A stretch of DNA of 64,000 nt. Origin: Novosphingobium sp. PP1Y (GTDB lineage Bacteria > Pseudomonadota > Alphaproteobacteria > Sphingomonadales > Sphingomonadaceae). The stretch is taken from the NCBI RefSeq assembly GCF_000253255.1, contig NC_015580.1, positions 2,369,001 through 2,433,000 of the forward strand, given 5' to 3'. Position 1 is the first letter of the stretch, and each line of letters begins with the position of its first letter. The notes beneath the pieces were generated by a model that made no database searches, was not told the origin of the DNA, and saw only the letters and a program-made list of their open reading frames with translations. Position numbers and translations under genes: made by a program. Positions 8,158 through 15,523 of this stretch are shown in pieces.

Positions 8158-8572
8158 GATTGGCCTTCATCGGCCTGCGACTGGACAAGTCATATTGGGC
8201 ACGGTTCACTGCGCGGCAGGCCCGTCATGCTGTCCGCCGACCATGCCGCTGCGCTGAGAACTCCATCCCCTCCTGCTCTGCGGACCCACCTCGGCATCAT
8301 TCGATTGGTGTTCCGCCTGCTTCCGTATGTGCGGGGCACAGATTGCCGTTCGCATGGTTGTGGTCGTTGGGCGGTTTGTGAAGCGGATTGAGGGGAAGGG
8401 CTGCTGCCCGCTGCGCGGGCACCGGGCTAACGGGCTGCGCCTCGAGCCCCGCTCTCGCGGGTCTCGCTCCTGACGGACTTATATCCCTGCCGCGGGGCGA
8501 GGGGGGATGGTGCGGTGTGTTGCCGCGCGAATGTGCATGAGATTCCATGCACCGTGCTGAAGACGAATGGAG
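8158..8572. other. Gene-free GC-rich stretch
   Basis: I find no convincing coding sequence here. An inverted pair GTGCATG (8534-8540) / CATGCAC (8547-8553) could form a small hairpin. The remainder is GC-rich with short internal repeats. Confidence 0.4.
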
Positions 8573-8764
8573 TCAGGCGCGGGAGCGGCGCGAAGCGGGA
8601 CGCCGCTCGAATTCGGTGGCGCTGGCTTCGAGATCGGCGGCGAGCTGGTTGAGGGCGCGCGCAGCGCCAAGCCGCATCAGACCATCGCCCTGCGCTCCCG
8701 AGCAACCGCGTGCGGCACGCTTGCGGGCGAGGTCGGCCACGGTGCGGAGCGTCGTCGAGTCCAT
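8573..8764 (-). CDS. Small hypothetical protein
   Basis: A 63-residue minus-strand frame starts at ATG 8764 (MDSTTLRTVADLARKRAARG...); the frame is open to a TTG at 8866 that has a better ribosome site. The C-terminal half is an amphipathic helix (LNQLAADLEASATEFERR). No family is recognised. The helical regularity and conserved-looking reading suggest a real gene, with weak support. Confidence 0.35.
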   Translation of the reverse strand: MDSTTLRTVADLARKRAARGCSGAQGDGLMRLGAARALNQLAADLEASATEFERRPASRRSRA

Positions 8765-8974
8765 GCCCGCATAATAGCCATGACGGGGTTCGGGCGCCAG
8801 CCCGTCGAGGTGGCGCGGGCGGTTCGATGGGTGAGGCCGGGGCATGCGGGAAGGGAAGTGCGACAACTCCCGCTCCGTGCGGGCGGCAAGGCCGGGTCCC
8901 TAGAGAAGAGGCGGTTTGAAGAGGGTGTCGCGAAGAAATGGTTCGAGAGCGACATTATCGAAGGAGTTGAGATC

Positions 8975-9442
8975 ATGAACATTGGTGAAATCCGGAATGT
9001 GAACGGCCGTCTGACCGGTTCCATCGCCACGCGTACCATCGACCTGCCCCGCATCGGCCTGCGCAAGGTCGAAAGCATGAGTGACCGCGCGCCGGTCTAC
9101 GAGATCCTCGCGCTCAACGTCGCTCGGCGCTGGGTGCAGATCGGGGCGCTGTGGGAAGCCTTCTCGAAGAAGACCGGCGAAGCCTTCCTCGCTGGCACGG
9201 TCGACGACCCGGGCCTGCCCGAGCCGCTGCCCGTCGCGTTGTTCCCGACCGAGGATGGCGGCTTCACCATCGCCTGGCGTCGCGAGACCGTGCGCGCCGA
9301 GTTCGGCGGTGGCTTCGGCACGTCGCAGCGCTCTTACGACCAGCGGTCCGAGGGCGGCTTCGGCGACAGCACGGCGGGCAACGATGGCGCGCTGATGGGG
9401 GCGGGCGCTGGCGCCGAGGATGGCGAAGACCTGCCGTTCTGA
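8975..9442 (+). CDS. DUF736 family protein with SSB-like C-terminal tip
   Basis: The protein has 155 residues; ATG 8975 lies behind AAGGAG, and the longer upstream frame is rejected. It begins MNIGEIRNVNGRLTGSIATR, the DUF736 pattern common on alphaproteobacterial plasmids, followed by APVYEILALN and WVQIGALWEAF. The C-terminus is a Gly-rich, disordered acidic linker ending DGEDLPF, which resembles the acidic, proline-phenylalanine tip by which single-strand-binding proteins recruit partners. A role in plasmid single-stranded DNA metabolism is therefore plausible but unproven. It is followed by a strong terminator and then by a DUF2493 gene. Confidence 0.8.
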   Translation: MNIGEIRNVNGRLTGSIATRTIDLPRIGLRKVESMSDRAPVYEILALNVARRWVQIGALWEAFSKKTGEAFLAGTVDDPGLPEPLPVALFPTEDGGFTIAWRRETVRAEFGGGFGTSQRSYDQRSEGGFGDSTAGNDGALMGAGAGAEDGEDLPF

Positions 9443-9458
9443 CCTGGGCGGCCAGCCG

Positions 9459-9494
9459 AAGGGCCGGGGGCGCCAGTCGCCTCTGGCCCTTTTT
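9459..9494 (+). terminator. Rho-independent terminator after the DUF736 gene
   Basis: The stem AAGGGCC (9459-9465) pairs with GGCCCTT (9485-9491) and is followed by a T run to 9494. Confidence 0.75.
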
Positions 9495-9525
9495 CATTTC
9501 CCTTTCCCGTCAAGGAGCCAGACCC

Positions 9526-10524
9526 ATGGCCAGTTCACCCGCAGCGCGCAGCGTCAGCAGCTTTCCCGACCTCAAGGAACTTTACGCCGAGATGACCGCC
9601 ACCCCCGAATTCCAGGCGGCGTTCGGCGATCCGCTTGCCATGTCGATCATCGAACCGGGCGAGCAGCCCGGCGAGCATGAGATGCCCGACCCCTTCGCCG
9701 CGCAGGCCGAATGTGGCGGCATCGTCGCCACCATCTTCGACCTGTTCGCCGGAACCCGGCTTGAGCCGCTCGCAGCGGAAATCGCCTGGGGCTTCGTCAA
9801 CAGCTTCCACTTCGTCGCCGGCAAGCTCGAACGGCGCGAGGATGCCTTGGCACAGGAAGTCGGGGACATGGCCCGTCATCCCGACATGAGCGAGGTCTAC
9901 AACAGCGAGATGGAGGAGAAGCAGATCCTCTGTCAGTCGGTCGCAGAACAGCGCGAGGCGATCGAATGCATGCGCGACTATGCCGCCGAAATGTACCGCG
10001 TTCTGTCGGGTTGGCCCTGGTCGGCGGCGCGCGGCAGCAAGGCATCCTCGGCCTCGACCGCGAGCCAGATCGCCGCGCTCGATTTCCTGCGCGCCCGTGA
10101 ACTCGCGACCCGCGAGAAGCACATGCCGAGGGGACCCATCGTGGTGTTTTCCGGGCCTGCCCAATGGCACGACTGGGAGACACTCTGGGCCAAGCTCGAT
10201 GAGATCAAGCAGCGCATTCCCCATATGACGCTGGTGACGACTGGGCAGCGCAAGGGAGCGGATGCCATTGCCGCCGCCTGGGCGGCGCGGAGCGAAAACG
10301 GCGTGCCGCTCGTCGCCTATGGCCTCTATGGCAATGGGCGCAAGACCGCCTTTACGCGCAACCGCAAGCTCGCCGAGCTTAAGCCGGTCGAGGCTTTGCT
10401 GTGCGAAGGCTCGGGGTTGCAAGCCAATCTCTACCAGACGCTGCGGCAGGCCAATGTTCCGATCCATGCCTTCCGCAAGGTTGATCAGGTCGCCGACAGC
10501 GCGGTGCGGAGGATGCGGGCCTAA
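9526..10524 (+). CDS. DUF2493 (SLOG-like) protein, copy 1
   Basis: The protein has 332 residues; ATG 9526 follows AAGGAG at 9512, and the longer frame runs through the preceding terminator. The N-terminal 200 residues are helical (GTRLEPLAAEIAWGFVNSFH; ILCQSVAEQREAIECMRDYA). The C-terminal 130 residues form a Rossmann-like DUF2493 domain with PIVVFSGPAQWHDW, TGQRKGADAIAAAWA, FTRNRKLAEL and LLCEGSGLQ. DUF2493 belongs to the SLOG nucleotide-binding group, linked to nucleotide-derived ligands. Function on plasmids is unknown. The downstream gene at 11029 is a clear paralogue with the same architecture. Confidence 0.8.
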   Translation: MASSPAARSVSSFPDLKELYAEMTATPEFQAAFGDPLAMSIIEPGEQPGEHEMPDPFAAQAECGGIVATIFDLFAGTRLEPLAAEIAWGFVNSFHFVAGKLERREDALAQEVGDMARHPDMSEVYNSEMEEKQILCQSVAEQREAIECMRDYAAEMYRVLSGWPWSAARGSKASSASTASQIAALDFLRARELATREKHMPRGPIVVFSGPAQWHDWETLWAKLDEIKQRIPHMTLVTTGQRKGADAIAAAWAARSENGVPLVAYGLYGNGRKTAFTRNRKLAELKPVEALLCEGSGLQANLYQTLRQANVPIHAFRKVDQVADSAVRRMRA

Positions 10525-10589
10525 TCGCTCGACGCCGGTGCGGGACGAAGTTTCTCCGCCTCCGCATTTGCTCCCGATGGCAACGATGC

Positions 10590-10626
10590 TGGGCCGGACG
10601 CGGTTGCCGCGTGCCGGCCCATTTTT
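10590..10626 (+). terminator. Rho-independent terminator after DUF2493 copy 1
   Basis: A long stem TGGGCCGGACGCGG (10590-10603) pairs with CCGCGT-G-CCGGCCCA (to 10621) with one bulged base, followed by T5. Confidence 0.8.
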
Positions 10627-11028
10627 ATGCTATGGGGGAGCCACTCCACCGCCTTGTCACGCTCATTGCGATGGCTGGATCGTCGCCAATTTACGGTGGG
10701 ATTCGGGGTCGCAGCGTCGGCGCAAACAGGGCCAACACGGGCATCGAGCCCGTGCTGGTCCTCGGGTGCGTGGGGCGAGGTGGGTGTATAATTCTCTCTA
10801 CCAACAAGTCCAAGTTTGGCACGGGGACAGCACCGGCCTCAAGGACGACGGGGCCCCACCATTTTCTTTGGCGGGCGGGCGGCAGTGCTCTGTTTCGGAC
10901 GTTTGCGCAGCGCCAAAGAAAATCGTGACCCCCATCGCCGCTGCGCGGTCGCTTCGCGATCCTTGACCCCGGCGCTCACAGCCCGTGCCTTTGAAAATGC
11001 CTCTTTCAATCAATTCAAGGAGGCAGAC
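10627..11028 (+). promoter_or_regulatory. Structured intergenic region before DUF2493 copy 2
   Basis: No gene is seen in these 400 bases. A hairpin CACGGGC-ATCGA-GCCCGTG lies at about 10736-10754. A perfect TATAAT at 10787-10792 has no clear -35 box. A perfect 13-bp inverted repeat, ATTTTCTTTGGCG (10861-10873) and CGCCAAAGAAAAT (10911-10923), encloses 37 GC-rich bases. AAGGAGG at 11018 is the ribosome site of the next gene. The region looks like a long 5' leader or a small RNA locus. Confidence 0.5.
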
Positions 11029-12012
11029 ATGACCACGACGACCCGCACGATCCGTGACTTCGCAGAAATCGCCGACCTCATCGCCGCCGAAACCATGGTG
11101 ACGACCGACAGCTTCAGCGCAGCATTCGAAGGCGCGCAGGAGACGAGCCGCATGGGGTTCGGTGAGGAAGAACTGACCGCCGACATGCCGGACGCAACCG
11201 AAGCCCAGCTCGCTACCGAAATGCTGGTGCGCACGATGTTCGACGTGCTGCGCGATACCAGGCTGGAAAGTGTGGCGGCGCGGCTTGCCTGGGGGATCGT
11301 TCACAGCTTCCACAAGGTCGCCGACCAGCTCGATGGCGAGGCCGACCGGGCCGCAGTCAAGATCAAGGATCTGGTGCACAGCGCCGACGGCAGCGAGGTG
11401 ATGATGGGGGAACTCGAGGAAGCCCAGCTCCTCTGCCAGTCCCTCGACGAGGCGCGCGAAGCGGTCGCCTGCATGCGCGATTATGCCGCAGCCACCTATC
11501 TCGCCGAGACCGGGCGGCCCTGGTCCAGCCCGAAGGGATCGCTGGTTTCCTCGAAGCGCACCGCCTCGGTCATCGCGGCGCAGGACTTCCTCGCCGCGCG
11601 CCGGATGAGGAAGGCGGAGGCGCATGCCCCGCAGGGCCCGGTGGTGGTCTTCTCAGGGGGGCAGGTCTGGGAGGATCACGCGCTGCTGACCGAAACGCTC
11701 GACGGTGTGAAGGCGCGCATTCCGGGGATGGTGCTGGCGACGACCGCGCAGGACAAGGGGTGCGACGCCATTGCCGCTGCCTGGGCGGCAAAGAGCGGGA
11801 CCATGCTCATAGCCTTCACGCTCGACCGGCGTCTGGGGAAGCGCGCAGGGTTCGCCCGGAACGAACAGCTCCTGAACCTGCGTCCGGTCGAAGCGATCGT
11901 CTGCGAAGGGTCCGGGCTGCAGTCGCATCTGGCTCGGGAGGTGAGGGCGAAGCGCATCCCCGCGCGCTTCTTCGCCCTCAAGGACCAGCGGACAGCGCAG
12001 GCCGCGGCGTGA
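11029..12012 (+). CDS. DUF2493 (SLOG-like) protein, copy 2
   Basis: The protein has 327 residues; ATG 11029 follows a strong AAGGAGG. It is a paralogue of the preceding DUF2493 protein: DTRLESVAARLAWGIVHSFH matches the same helix, LLCQSLDEAREAVACMRDYA follows, then the DUF2493 part (GPVVVFSGGQVW, TTAQDKGCDAIAAAWA, FARNEQLLNL, IVCEGSGLQSHLAREVR). The two copies differ widely in linker residues, so the duplication is not recent. It is closed by a very strong terminator. Confidence 0.8.
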   Translation: MTTTTRTIRDFAEIADLIAAETMVTTDSFSAAFEGAQETSRMGFGEEELTADMPDATEAQLATEMLVRTMFDVLRDTRLESVAARLAWGIVHSFHKVADQLDGEADRAAVKIKDLVHSADGSEVMMGELEEAQLLCQSLDEAREAVACMRDYAAATYLAETGRPWSSPKGSLVSSKRTASVIAAQDFLAARRMRKAEAHAPQGPVVVFSGGQVWEDHALLTETLDGVKARIPGMVLATTAQDKGCDAIAAAWAAKSGTMLIAFTLDRRLGKRAGFARNEQLLNLRPVEAIVCEGSGLQSHLAREVRAKRIPARFFALKDQRTAQAAA

Positions 12013-12023
12013 GATAAGGGTGT

Positions 12024-12062
12024 GGGACCGGTCGGGCATTCGTCCGGCCGGTCCCTTTTTTT
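12024..12062 (+). terminator. Rho-independent terminator after DUF2493 copy 2
   Basis: GGGACCGG (12024-12031) pairs with CCGGTCCC (12048-12055) and is followed by seven T residues. Confidence 0.85.
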
Positions 12063-12167
12063 GCCTGCATGGAGGTCGCCCCCGCTCGGGAGCCCGGACC
12101 TGCGGCCCGGGTCCGTCGCGGCGGCGATGCGAAGCCGCGAAGAGCGGCTCCGGCCTCCTGCGCGTGG

Positions 12168-12476
12168 CTACGCCATGCTCGTCGCTGGGCCATCCCTGCG
12201 GGATGATTTTTGATTGTTCGCGGGGGTAGATTGAGGAGTGGCGCTCGCATCGGGCAGGGGCTTGAGCGCAGCGATTGCGGCTGCGCCGCCCACCCGAATG
12301 GCGGCGGTGATCACATCGCGGAACTCGCGTTCAGTAAGCTGTTCAACCGCAAGCTCGGGAACCAGTTGGGCATATTTTCCGCGTAAGTTCCGGCGGGTCT
12401 TTTCCACCTCTTCGCCCATCTTGCGCTGGCGCGCTTCGAGGTCGGCAAGGCGTTCTCTGTCGGTCATCTTGGGCAT
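12168..12476 (-). CDS. TraD-like small conjugal transfer protein
   Basis: The protein has 102 residues. ATG 12476 (MPKMTDRERLADLEARQ...) is chosen because AAGG lies nine bases upstream; ATG 12467 and 12485 are alternatives. The N-terminal half is a coiled-coil-like helix (LADLEARQRKMGEEVEKTRR) followed by LRGKYAQLVPELAVEQLTE and REFRDVITAAIRVGGAAAI. This is the pattern of the small TraD proteins (not the coupling ATPase) that sit near relaxase genes in rhizobial and sphingomonad plasmids. Divergent from the mobilisation operon, it flanks the probable oriT. Its precise role is unknown. Confidence 0.6.
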   Translation of the reverse strand: MPKMTDRERLADLEARQRKMGEEVEKTRRNLRGKYAQLVPELAVEQLTEREFRDVITAAIRVGGAAAIAALKPLPDASATPQSTPANNQKSSRRDGPATSMA

Positions 12477-12990
12477 GTCGATCATCCTTGGGGATGGTCT
12501 GCCCGCCGCCCCCAATATCGGAGCATGGAATTGCTCATGCAATCCCCCGGATCGACGTTGTGTCATGACGTCATCGTTTCCCCCTTTTGCCCACATGGAT
12601 CAGCCTGCCGGCGTGCCGCCGGCGGGAGGACAAAACCCCTTCGGGGGAGCCGCGCCCCTTCCGGGACGAGGCGACGCAGCGAGAAATCGCTGCGCAAGAA
12701 AAGACGCACGGCCGTGGCCGTTTTGTAATGCACCGTACGCACGGGTGCTGCGGCGATTTACCGCGCTTGTTCAAGGAGTTGTGTTGGGTGCCATGGCACC
12801 CGCTGGACCGGCCCTCCGGCATCCATGTCACCCCGTAGCAAACCGGCCTCGCGCAGAATCGCGATTTTCCGCGCCTTTGCGCCGGGTGCCATGGCTGACA
12901 TCTGATTTTCTTGAGTTTTCTCGAGGCTTACGCTATTGATGCGCTCGCTTCATGACATTCTGTCGCCGGGCTCCACTTCGGAGCAACGGC
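12477..12990. other. Probable oriT-containing intergenic region
   Basis: This gene-free 514-base gap lies between divergent transfer genes and is packed with inverted repeats: GCCGGC/GCCGGC near 12609, GCAGCGA-GAAA-TCGCTGC near 12675-12692, ACGGCC/GGCCGT near 12710, and the perfect 16-base palindrome GGGTGCCATGGCACCC at 12786-12801, whose left 12 bases recur at 12884-12895. In R388 the oriT lies in the same place relative to trwA-trwB-trwC. I could not identify the nic site. Confidence 0.5.
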
Positions 12991-13290
12991 ATGCACAGAA
13001 TAAGTGTTCGGGTGGACGACACCCTTTATCTCAGTCTCCAGCGCCGCGCGCAGGGCGCCAATCTGTCCCTTTCCGATTTCGTTCGTTCGGTCCTGGCGCA
13101 GGCCGCCGACCCGCGCGGGCGCTACATCTATTCCTCGCAGGACGAACTGCTCGGGATCGTCATCCAGATCCTGACCCTGGTCGCGACCTCGATCGGCGAG
13201 CGCTCTCCGCAGCTGCTCGAGCGGGGAATGCAGGATGCCAAGGCGGTCCTGCGCGAACGGGGCCTGCTCGATCCGGAGCAGGACCGGTGA
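12991..13290 (+). CDS. Ribbon-helix-helix (CopG/TrwA-like) relaxosome accessory protein
   Basis: The protein has 99 residues; ATG 12991 begins MHRISVRVDDTLYLSLQRRA, a canonical ribbon-helix-helix start (beta strand ISVRVDDTLY, then helices and the NLSLSDFVRSVLAQA turn). The C-terminal half is helical and may tetramerise. It is the first gene of the transfer operon, upstream of the coupling ATPase and MobF relaxase, which is the position of TrwA in R388. TrwA binds oriT, helps TrwC nick and represses the operon; the same role is inferred here. Confidence 0.7.
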   Translation: MHRISVRVDDTLYLSLQRRAQGANLSLSDFVRSVLAQAADPRGRYIYSSQDELLGIVIQILTLVATSIGERSPQLLERGMQDAKAVLRERGLLDPEQDR

Positions 13291-13447
13291 GCGGACCTGC
13301 CAAGCGACGTCTCGGCCTGTCGTACAGATCGAACAGGCAAGTGTTTCATTCCCCGGTTCTGCCGTCAGCTGCCGGCTTCCCGCCGCTCTTCAACATGGGC
13401 GCCCGCACGTATCGTCTCCACCCGCATGACCCTCAGGAGCCCCGATC

Positions 13448-15523
13448 ATGAGCATATTCCGCAACGACACGCTGGGCAGCTGGACTCGCGGCGGTCAGTC
13501 GATCGTCCACAATGTCCGCATGACTACCCAGGTCTTCTTCCAGACCATGACCGCCTGCCTGGTGCTCTGGGTGATGGGGATCGTCTGGTATGCGCTGGAG
13601 AAATCGACGCCCTACGAGCGCTATGTCGTGACCAAACTGGTCGAGGCGAGCTTCAAGGCCGATGCCGCGCCCGGCACCAACGATCCGGTGCTGTTCAAGA
13701 CCCCGGCGGGGCAGCAATACTGGACCTCGGCCGACTGGCTGCTTGCGTCCGGGCTCGCCAAGAAGACCCTTCACGCCTTTGAATTATACCTGATCCACGG
13801 CGCGATCATCTCCGGCCTGTTCGCTCTTGCCGCGCTCGCGATCGCCTGGTTCTCGTTCACCCGGACGGGGCGGGGCCTCGGTTCCAACGAATATATCCGC
13901 GGCGCGCGCTTCGGCAGCGTTCGCGAAGTGCGGCGGCTGCTCTGGCGGCAGAAGAAGGGGAGCTTCGCGATCGGCGGTGTCCCTGTCCCTGACGCCTACG
14001 AGCCCGAGCATATCCTCCTGTGCGGAGCACCCGGCACTGGCAAGACCAACCTCATCGTCAAGATGCTCGAAGGGATCCGTGCAAAGGGCAAGCGGGCGAT
14101 CATATACGACACCGCCGGCACTTTCGTCGAGAAATTCTACCGGCCGGGCAAGGACATCATCCTCAATCCGCTCGACATGCGCACCGCCAAATGGTCGCCC
14201 TGGGGCGATGTGCCGCGCGACTATCATTACGACCAGATCGCGGAGTCGACGATCCCCGAAAAGCACGGCGATCCCTTCTGGGCCAAGGCCTCGCGCGGCA
14301 CGCTGGTGGCAGTGCTGAGGAAGCTCGCCCGGGAAGGGGAGATGCTGGTCTCGGTCCTGCTCGACCGGCTGCTGCGATCCAAGCTTAAGGACCTTGCCGC
14401 CTTCGCCGCCGGCACCGATGCCGCGGCTTTCATCAGCCTCGAGGGGGAGCGGACCTCGGCCGGTATCCAGGCCGAGCTCGCCTCGGTGATGCGCAGCTTC
14501 TCCTACCTCGACGACACAAGGAAGGGCCTCTCGATCCGCGACTGGGTGACCAATGAGGAGGGCGACAACTGGCTGTTCATCACCGTAAAGGCCGACCAGC
14601 TTCCTTCGCTGCGACCCCTGATTACGGTCTGGCTCGACATCGCCATCTCGGCGATCATGAGCCTCACGCCCGACCGCAAGCGGCGGCTCTATTGCGTCAT
14701 CGACGAACTGCCTTCTTTACAGAAACTACCCTCGCTTTCGGATTTCCTCGCGCGAGCCCGCAAATATGGCGGCTGCGGCATATTGGGGTTCCAGTCCTAT
14801 CCGCAATTGGAAGCGACCTACGGGATTCAGGATGCCGCCGCGATCACCGGCTACTGCTCGACCTGGGTGGCGCTGAGGGCGAACGACACCCCAACCGCCA
14901 AACATGTTTCGGAAAATCTGGGGCAGGTCGAGCAGGTCGAGGCCAATGAGGGCATGTCCTACGGCGTCAACGACATGCGCGACGGTGTCAACCTCAGCCG
15001 CATGCAGGTGACCCGCCCGCTGGTGATGCACACCGAGGTCACAAACCTTCCCAACCTCTGCGGCTATCTCCGGTTCGGGCGCAACCTGCCGGTGGTCCGG
15101 TTCGAAGACCGGTTCAACACCGTGCAGACCTTGGCGGAAGGGTTTATCGAGCGCGATACGCCGCCGCTGCGTGACAGCGAAGGGCAGGCGATCATCGCTG
15201 CTATTCATAGCCAGGCGGAGCCGCAGCCGGCTCCGAAAGCCAAAACCGCGCGGCCCAAACGGAGGCAGAAACCGACCGGCGAACCAACCATGAACCCGCC
15301 CCAAACGGACTTGTTCACGCCGCTGCCAGAGGGCGCAAGCGAGGGCGATCACAAGCCTGTCAGTGGACCGGAAACCCCGCCGGTCACGCCGCCCAAAACA
15401 CCCACCGAGCCGCCGAAACCTGTTCAGGACTTCACGCTGGCGCCGCGGCGCGGGCACCAGCGCATCGAGATCGACGTCTATGACCGCGAGAACGGACCTG
15501 CCCGCAAGGCGAAGCCGGCATGA
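13448..15523 (+). CDS. traD: Type IV coupling protein (TraD/TrwB-like ATPase)
   Basis: The protein has 691 residues. Two membrane segments lie at about residues 30-50 and 113-135, followed by an ATPase of the TraD/TrwB/VirD4 class. Walker A is GAPGTGKTN (from residue 193) and Walker B is YCVIDELPSL near residue 417, with a later GFQSYPQLEATYG segment typical of coupling proteins. The C-terminal 100 residues are Pro/Lys-rich and disordered, a likely contact with the relaxase or secretion channel. It pumps relaxase-bound DNA into the type IV secretion channel at the inner membrane. Its stop overlaps the relaxase start as ATGA, so the two are coupled. Confidence 0.92.
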   Translation: MSIFRNDTLGSWTRGGQSIVHNVRMTTQVFFQTMTACLVLWVMGIVWYALEKSTPYERYVVTKLVEASFKADAAPGTNDPVLFKTPAGQQYWTSADWLLASGLAKKTLHAFELYLIHGAIISGLFALAALAIAWFSFTRTGRGLGSNEYIRGARFGSVREVRRLLWRQKKGSFAIGGVPVPDAYEPEHILLCGAPGTGKTNLIVKMLEGIRAKGKRAIIYDTAGTFVEKFYRPGKDIILNPLDMRTAKWSPWGDVPRDYHYDQIAESTIPEKHGDPFWAKASRGTLVAVLRKLAREGEMLVSVLLDRLLRSKLKDLAAFAAGTDAAAFISLEGERTSAGIQAELASVMRSFSYLDDTRKGLSIRDWVTNEEGDNWLFITVKADQLPSLRPLITVWLDIAISAIMSLTPDRKRRLYCVIDELPSLQKLPSLSDFLARARKYGGCGILGFQSYPQLEATYGIQDAAAITGYCSTWVALRANDTPTAKHVSENLGQVEQVEANEGMSYGVNDMRDGVNLSRMQVTRPLVMHTEVTNLPNLCGYLRFGRNLPVVRFEDRFNTVQTLAEGFIERDTPPLRDSEGQAIIAAIHSQAEPQPAPKAKTARPKRRQKPTGEPTMNPPQTDLFTPLPEGASEGDHKPVSGPETPPVTPPKTPTEPPKPVQDFTLAPRRGHQRIEIDVYDRENGPARKAKPA

